This document shows positions 60,540-64,000 of a stretch of 64,000 bases of DNA, in pieces (the stretch's first letter is position 1; every line of letters begins with the position of its first letter). The translations under genes were made by a program, and so were the position numbers. The DNA is from an uncultured Lachnospiraceae bacterium (GTDB taxonomy: Bacteria; Bacillota; Clostridia; Lachnospirales; Lachnospiraceae), in assembly GCA_947576945.1 (NCBI GenBank), contig CANPTH010000011.1, positions 1 through 64,000 on the forward strand, in the 5' to 3' direction. Under the pieces are notes generated by a model that was given only the letters and a program-made list of their open reading frames with translations, had not been told where the DNA came from and ran no database searches.

Positions 60540-61586
60540 TTATTTTGCAGCCGCGATTTCCGCCTTCAATGCCTCTGTGAGCTTCGGCACGATCTTGTTC
60601 AGATCGCCTACAACGCCGTAATCAGCCACGTCGAAGATCGGTGCGTCCGCATCTTTGTTGATCGCAACGATGATATCGGACTCTTCCATACCTGCCACGT
60701 GCTGAATTGCACCGGAGATACCGATTGCAAAGTAAACGTTCGGACGAACGGTCTTACCGGTCTGTCCAACCTGCAGATCCTTCGGCTTCCAACCGGAATC
60801 CACTACTGCACGGGAGCAGCTTACTGTACCGCCGAGTACAGCCGCAAGATCCTCAAGAATCCTGAAGTTCTCCGGGCTTCCTACACCACGGCCGCCGGAT
60901 ACAAGAATCTTGGCATCCATGATATCCACTGTCTCCACTACGGACTTCACAATATCCAGGATCTCTACATACTTATTATCCGGTGTAAATCCGGGATTAA
61001 ACTCTTCTACGACAGCCTTAGCGCCCTTGATCGGTTCGATCTTCTGCATAACGCCTGCACGAACCGTAGCCATCTGCGGACGATTGTAAGGACATGCGAT
61101 GGTTGCGATGGTATTGCCGCCGAATGCAGGACGTGTCATCAGCAGCTGGTTATGTAACTGCTCCTGACCCGGAACTGCCTGCAGCGGGAAATCACCGATC
61201 TCCAGAACGGTACAGTCTGCTGTCAGACCGGTAGCCACTCTCGCGGATACCCTCGGGCCCAAGTCTCTGCCGATAGCGGTTGCGCCAACCAGCATGATCT
61301 CCGGTTTATACTTATCAATAACGGAAGACAGTGCATGTGCGTAAGGCTCTGTTCTGTAATCCTTCAGTTCCGGATCATCCACAACGATCACCTTGTCTGC
61401 ACCGTATTCTGCAAGCTGGTCAGCCAGTCCCTTTACTTCGGAACCGATCAACACAGCCGTTACATCTGTACTTAAATCTTTAGCCAGGTCTTTCGCTTTG
61501 CCGAGCAGTTCAAAAGCAATACTGCTGATCTCATTGTCTACCTGCTGCGCAAAGACATATACTCCCTTGTATTCTTCTAAATTCAT
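60540..61586 (-). CDS. etfA: Electron transfer flavoprotein, alpha subunit
   Basis: 348 residues starting MNLEEYKGVYVFAQQVDNE; GAGGC lies 6 bases before this ATG, whereas the frame extends upstream to 61676 without a site. The FAD-binding C-terminal domain is complete: SGGRGVGSPENFRILEDLAA, SRAVVDSGWKPKDLQVGQTG and YFAIGISGAIQHVAGM, ending with AINKDADAPIFDVADYGVVG. With EtfB it takes electrons from NADH and passes them to butyryl-CoA dehydrogenase and ferredoxin in a bifurcating complex. It follows etfB with a 140-bp gap that holds several small hairpins. Confidence 0.95.
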   Translation of the reverse strand: MNLEEYKGVYVFAQQVDNEISSIAFELLGKAKDLAKDLSTDVTAVLIGSEVKGLADQLAEYGADKVIVVDDPELKDYRTEPYAHALSSVIDKYKPEIMLVGATAIGRDLGPRVSARVATGLTADCTVLEIGDFPLQAVPGQEQLHNQLLMTRPAFGGNTIATIACPYNRPQMATVRAGVMQKIEPIKGAKAVVEEFNPGFTPDNKYVEILDIVKSVVETVDIMDAKILVSGGRGVGSPENFRILEDLAAVLGGTVSCSRAVVDSGWKPKDLQVGQTGKTVRPNVYFAIGISGAIQHVAGMEESDIIVAINKDADAPIFDVADYGVVGDLNKIVPKLTEALKAEIAAAK

Positions 61587-61601
61587 TATTTGCCTCTTTC
61601 T

Positions 61602-61668
61602 GCGCACTCTTTTTTTGCGCAAAGCCAAGTATGGCTTATAAGTTTGTGTTGAGTACGCGAAACACAAA
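61602..61668 (-). repeat. Three consecutive small hairpins between etfB and etfA
   Basis: GCGCA/TGCGC (61602-61606 and 61616-61620), AAGCC/GGCTT (61622-61626 and 61633-61637) and TTTGTGTT/AACACAAA (61643-61650 and 61661-61668). Possible mRNA-stabilising or processing region that could tune the EtfA to EtfB ratio. Confidence 0.45.
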
Positions 61669-61726
61669 TCCCGCAACTGATAAATTTCTGCGATTGTATC
61701 GGATGTCTGCTTTTCTTTCGCCGCTG

Positions 61727-62509
61727 TTAGATCACATGTTTTACTTTCAACTTGTCAACAATGTAGCTTACGGATTCATCAGTATCAAGCGTAACCTTTT
61801 CGCCGGCGCCTTTTCTTACCTTATCGGAAGCTTTAGCGATCTTGGTCGGTGAACCCTTAAGGCCCAGGTTAGCGTCATCTACATCTTTAAGGTCTGCTCT
61901 GCCCCATACGGTGAGTTCTTTCTTGTATGCGTCAAAGATGCCGCCCGGTGTCATGTAACGAGGCTCGTTCAGCTCAGAAAGCGCTGTGATCAGACAGGGC
62001 ATTTTAGCCTTTACAACATGATATCTGTCTTCGTACTGACGCTCAACGATCACGCTGTCGCCTTCTACTTTAATATTCTGCGCGTAAGAGATAACAGGAA
62101 TGTCCAGATGCTCGGAGATCTGAGGACCTACCTGAGCGGTATCACCGTCGATGGCCTGACGTCCTGTGATGATCAGGTCATACTCGAGATTTCTGATCGC
62201 GCCTGCCACTGTGGTGGAAGTAGCCCATGTATCTGCGCCGCCGAGTACTCTGTCGGTTACCAGGATACCCTTGTCTGCACCCATGGCCATAGCCTCGCGC
62301 AGTACCTCTTCCGCCTTCGGAAGCCCCATTGTCACAACCGTTACTTCCGCACCGTACTGATCTTTTAATCTGAGTGCCGCTTCCAGACCTGCTTTGTCAT
62401 CCGGGTTCATGATCGTAAGCATAGCGCCTCTGTCGAGTGTTCCGTCCGGATTAAACTTAACGCCGCCCTTTGTATCAGGAACCTGTTTAATACAAACAAC
62501 AATTTTCAT
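61727..62509 (-). CDS. etfB: Electron transfer flavoprotein, beta subunit
   Basis: 260 residues. It starts MKIVVCIKQVPDTKGGVKF and contains IMNPDDKAGLEAALRLKDQY, YDLIITGRQAIDGDTAQVGP and the family signature around SELNEPRYMTPGGIFDAYKK. It forms the heterodimer with EtfA that docks on butyryl-CoA dehydrogenase. In the bifurcating forms found in Clostridia, EtfB holds the second FAD. The stop lies 140 bp before the etfA start, which is unusually far for this pair. The gene is 65 bp downstream of bcd. Confidence 0.95.
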   Translation of the reverse strand: MKIVVCIKQVPDTKGGVKFNPDGTLDRGAMLTIMNPDDKAGLEAALRLKDQYGAEVTVVTMGLPKAEEVLREAMAMGADKGILVTDRVLGGADTWATSTTVAGAIRNLEYDLIITGRQAIDGDTAQVGPQISEHLDIPVISYAQNIKVEGDSVIVERQYEDRYHVVKAKMPCLITALSELNEPRYMTPGGIFDAYKKELTVWGRADLKDVDDANLGLKGSPTKIAKASDKVRKGAGEKVTLDTDESVSYIVDKLKVKHVI

Positions 62510-62574
62510 TGTATTTCTCTCCTTATTTTATTATTCTTTCACGTTTACTTCTACATGGCTTCTTCCGCAGTTCC

Positions 62575-63726
62575 TTATTTGAGCAGGGAACCGGAAATAA
62601 CCATACGCTGAACTTCGCTTGTTCCTTCATAGATCTCAGTAATCTTCGCGTCACGCATCATGCGCTCAACATCGTACTCTCTGATATAGCCATAACCGCC
62701 GTGGAGCTGAACAGCCTTGGTGGTTACTTCCATTGCAACTTCTGCAGCATATAATTTAGCCATAGCAGCTTCTACAGAGTAAACTTTCTGAGTAGCCTTT
62801 GCCATAGCAGCCTTGTAAACAAGCAGCTGTGCAGCCTGTACTTTCGTAGCCATGTCAGCCAGCTGGAACTGCGTATTCTGGAATGCGCCGATAGCCCTGC
62901 CGAACTGTTTTCTTTCTTTCACATAAGCGATGGTCGTCTCCAACGCGCCTTCTGCCAGACCAAGTGCCTGGGAAGCGATACCGATACGTCCGCCGTCCAG
63001 TGTGTGCATGGCAATACCGAAGCCCTTGCCCTGCTGTCCCAGCAGATTCTCCTTCGGGATACGGCAGTCTGTGAAGATCAGCTCGTATGTAGAAGATCCA
63101 CGGATACCCATCTTCTTCTCTTTCGTACCGAAGGTAAAGCCGGGTGTTCCCTTTTCCACGATAAAGGCGGAAATCTCCTTGGTCAATCTGCCGCGCTTCT
63201 CAACCGTGCCTGTAATTGCAAAGATAACATATACATCGGCTTCCTTACCATTGGTGATAAAGCACTTGGAACCGTTCAGTACCCACTCGTCGCCGTCCAG
63301 TACTGCCTTGGTCTGCTGTCCCTGTGCGTCTGTACCTGCACCAGGCTCTGTCAGGCCGAATGCGCCCAGCTTCTCACCCTTTGCAAGGGGGATCAGGTAT
63401 TTCTGCTTCTGCTCTTCTGTGCCGTATGTCATAATAGGGTCGCAGCAAAGAGAAGTGTGTGCAGATACGATAACGCCTGTGGTACCGCATACTTTAGACA
63501 GTTCCTCAACGCACATAGCGTAGGTCAAAGGATCGCATCCCTGTCCGCCGTATTCCTTAGGAACCGGAATTCCGAGGAATCCTAACTTCGCCATCTTCTC
63601 AACAGTCTCTCTCGGGAAAGCTTCTGTCTCGTCTACCTCCTGTGCAAGAGGTTTTACTTCTTTTTCAGCGAACTCTTTGAAAAGAGATCTCGCCATTTCA
63701 TGTTCTTTGCTTAAAGTAAAATCCAT
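62575..63726 (-). CDS. bcd: Butyryl-CoA (acyl-CoA) dehydrogenase
   Basis: 383 residues, full length for the family. GAFGLTEPGAGTDAQGQQTK and KCFITNGKEADVYVIFAIT form the FAD and substrate loops. QLHGGYGYIREYDVERMMRD precedes the catalytic glutamate in TEIYEGTSEVQRMVISG. It reduces crotonyl-CoA to butyryl-CoA, with electrons from EtfAB, in the butyrate pathway. The 3-hydroxybutyryl-CoA dehydrogenase gene lies upstream, cut by the window edge. The gene order hbd, bcd, etfB, etfA on one strand is common in butyrate-forming Lachnospiraceae. Confidence 0.95.
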   Translation of the reverse strand: MDFTLSKEHEMARSLFKEFAEKEVKPLAQEVDETEAFPRETVEKMAKLGFLGIPVPKEYGGQGCDPLTYAMCVEELSKVCGTTGVIVSAHTSLCCDPIMTYGTEEQKQKYLIPLAKGEKLGAFGLTEPGAGTDAQGQQTKAVLDGDEWVLNGSKCFITNGKEADVYVIFAITGTVEKRGRLTKEISAFIVEKGTPGFTFGTKEKKMGIRGSSTYELIFTDCRIPKENLLGQQGKGFGIAMHTLDGGRIGIASQALGLAEGALETTIAYVKERKQFGRAIGAFQNTQFQLADMATKVQAAQLLVYKAAMAKATQKVYSVEAAMAKLYAAEVAMEVTTKAVQLHGGYGYIREYDVERMMRDAKITEIYEGTSEVQRMVISGSLLK

Positions 63727-63861
63727 GATCTTTTATTCCTCCATGTTATTTAAGTTGCATGTAACAGCAGGCGCCGCGGCAGTACGCCGTCCTCTCCCTG
63801 CCGTTACGATCTCATATTAACCTCAGGATTCCTTTGCACGTCATCCTGATTCAACACGGAA

Positions 63862-63882
63862 AATGCCCGTATTCTGGGCATT
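63862..63882 (-). repeat. Small hairpin between hbd and bcd
   Basis: AATGCCC and GGGCATT enclose a 7-nt loop, with TTTTCC following on the minus strand. It may be a weak terminator or attenuator between hbd and bcd. The 228-bp gap holds further weak stems such as CAGCTTTCGCTG and no gene. Confidence 0.45.
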
Positions 63883-63954
63883 CTCCTAAACGAAGCTCCC
63901 TGCTTCTTCGCAAAGCAGCTTTCGCTGCAGATCTTAGAAGCACTGCTCGTTTTA

Positions 63955-64000
63955 TTATTTTTTGGAATAGTCGAAGAATCCGATGCCGGTCTTTCTGCCC
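63955..64000 (-). CDS. hbd: 3-hydroxybutyryl-CoA dehydrogenase, C-terminal end only (partial)
   Basis: Only the last 14 codons lie in the window, reading GRKTGIGFFDYSKK before TAA. This is the characteristic C-terminus of bacterial 3-hydroxybutyryl-CoA dehydrogenases (GRKTGKGFYDYSK pattern). The enzyme reduces acetoacetyl-CoA to 3-hydroxybutyryl-CoA before dehydration and the Bcd reaction. The position directly upstream of bcd supports the assignment. The rest of the gene is beyond the right edge. Confidence 0.85.
   Translation of the reverse strand, partial: GRKTGIGFFDYSKK

Overview
The window looks like chromosomal DNA of a Gram-positive anaerobe of the Clostridia, most likely a Lachnospiraceae. 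The right end carries a butyryl-CoA module (hbd C-terminus, bcd, etfB, etfA) and housekeeping genes of clostridial type (glnS, a MocR regulator, a DUF2225 protein). Reading direction is almost entirely leftward. The left half is visibly more AT-rich than the right half (about 42-64 kb), which fits an acquired surface-polysaccharide region. An IS66 remnant sits at the extreme left.

Region 1 (1-1 kb): remnant of an IS66-type element and an isolated 52-codon gene with its own promoter and terminator. Region 2 (1-19.6 kb): polysaccharide decoration genes. These are an acyl-modification cassette (adenylating ligase fused to a nitroreductase, carrier protein, MBOAT, SGNH protein with lectin-like repeats), a Wzx-like flippase, two nearly identical glycosyltransferases, an epimerase-glycosyltransferase fusion, two methyltransferase-like genes, an acyltransferase-3 gene and a GtrB/GtrC-like pair. 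Five of these genes contain a run of exactly nine G on the coding strand and a sixth has seven. Two of the nine-G genes are out of frame by one base and would be restored by a change of one G. This is the signature of slipped-strand phase variation and is the main discovery of the window.

Region 3 (19.6-33.4 kb): a probable D-rhamnose polymer pathway of the ABC-exporter type. It contains gmd and rmd for GDP-D-rhamnose, several GT4 enzymes, Wzm and a long Wzt with a C-terminal extension, and a methyltransferase preceded by a coiled coil made of 51-bp tandem repeats. By analogy with WbdD and WsaE, the last protein may be the chain terminator and molecular ruler, and its repeats could make chain length adjustable.

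Region 4 (33.7-46 kb): more glycosyltransferases, an XRE regulator with candidate operators, a secreted Ig-like (BIG2) surface protein with a strong promoter and terminator, and a second GT2 plus GT-C membrane glycosyltransferase pair. A 200-nt highly structured intergenic element lies at 46.2-46.4 kb.

Region 5 (46-64 kb): ordinary functions. These are a DUF6062 protein, TetR and MocR regulators, DUF2225, GlnRS, a class II aldolase with an MtnA-type isomerase (deoxypentose-phosphate salvage), an ABC-2 exporter with two accessory proteins, and the butyryl-CoA dehydrogenase/ETF operon. No tRNA, rRNA or CRISPR array was seen. No initiating phosphoglycosyltransferase and no obvious Wzy polymerase were recognised, so the polysaccharide pathway must depend on genes outside the window.
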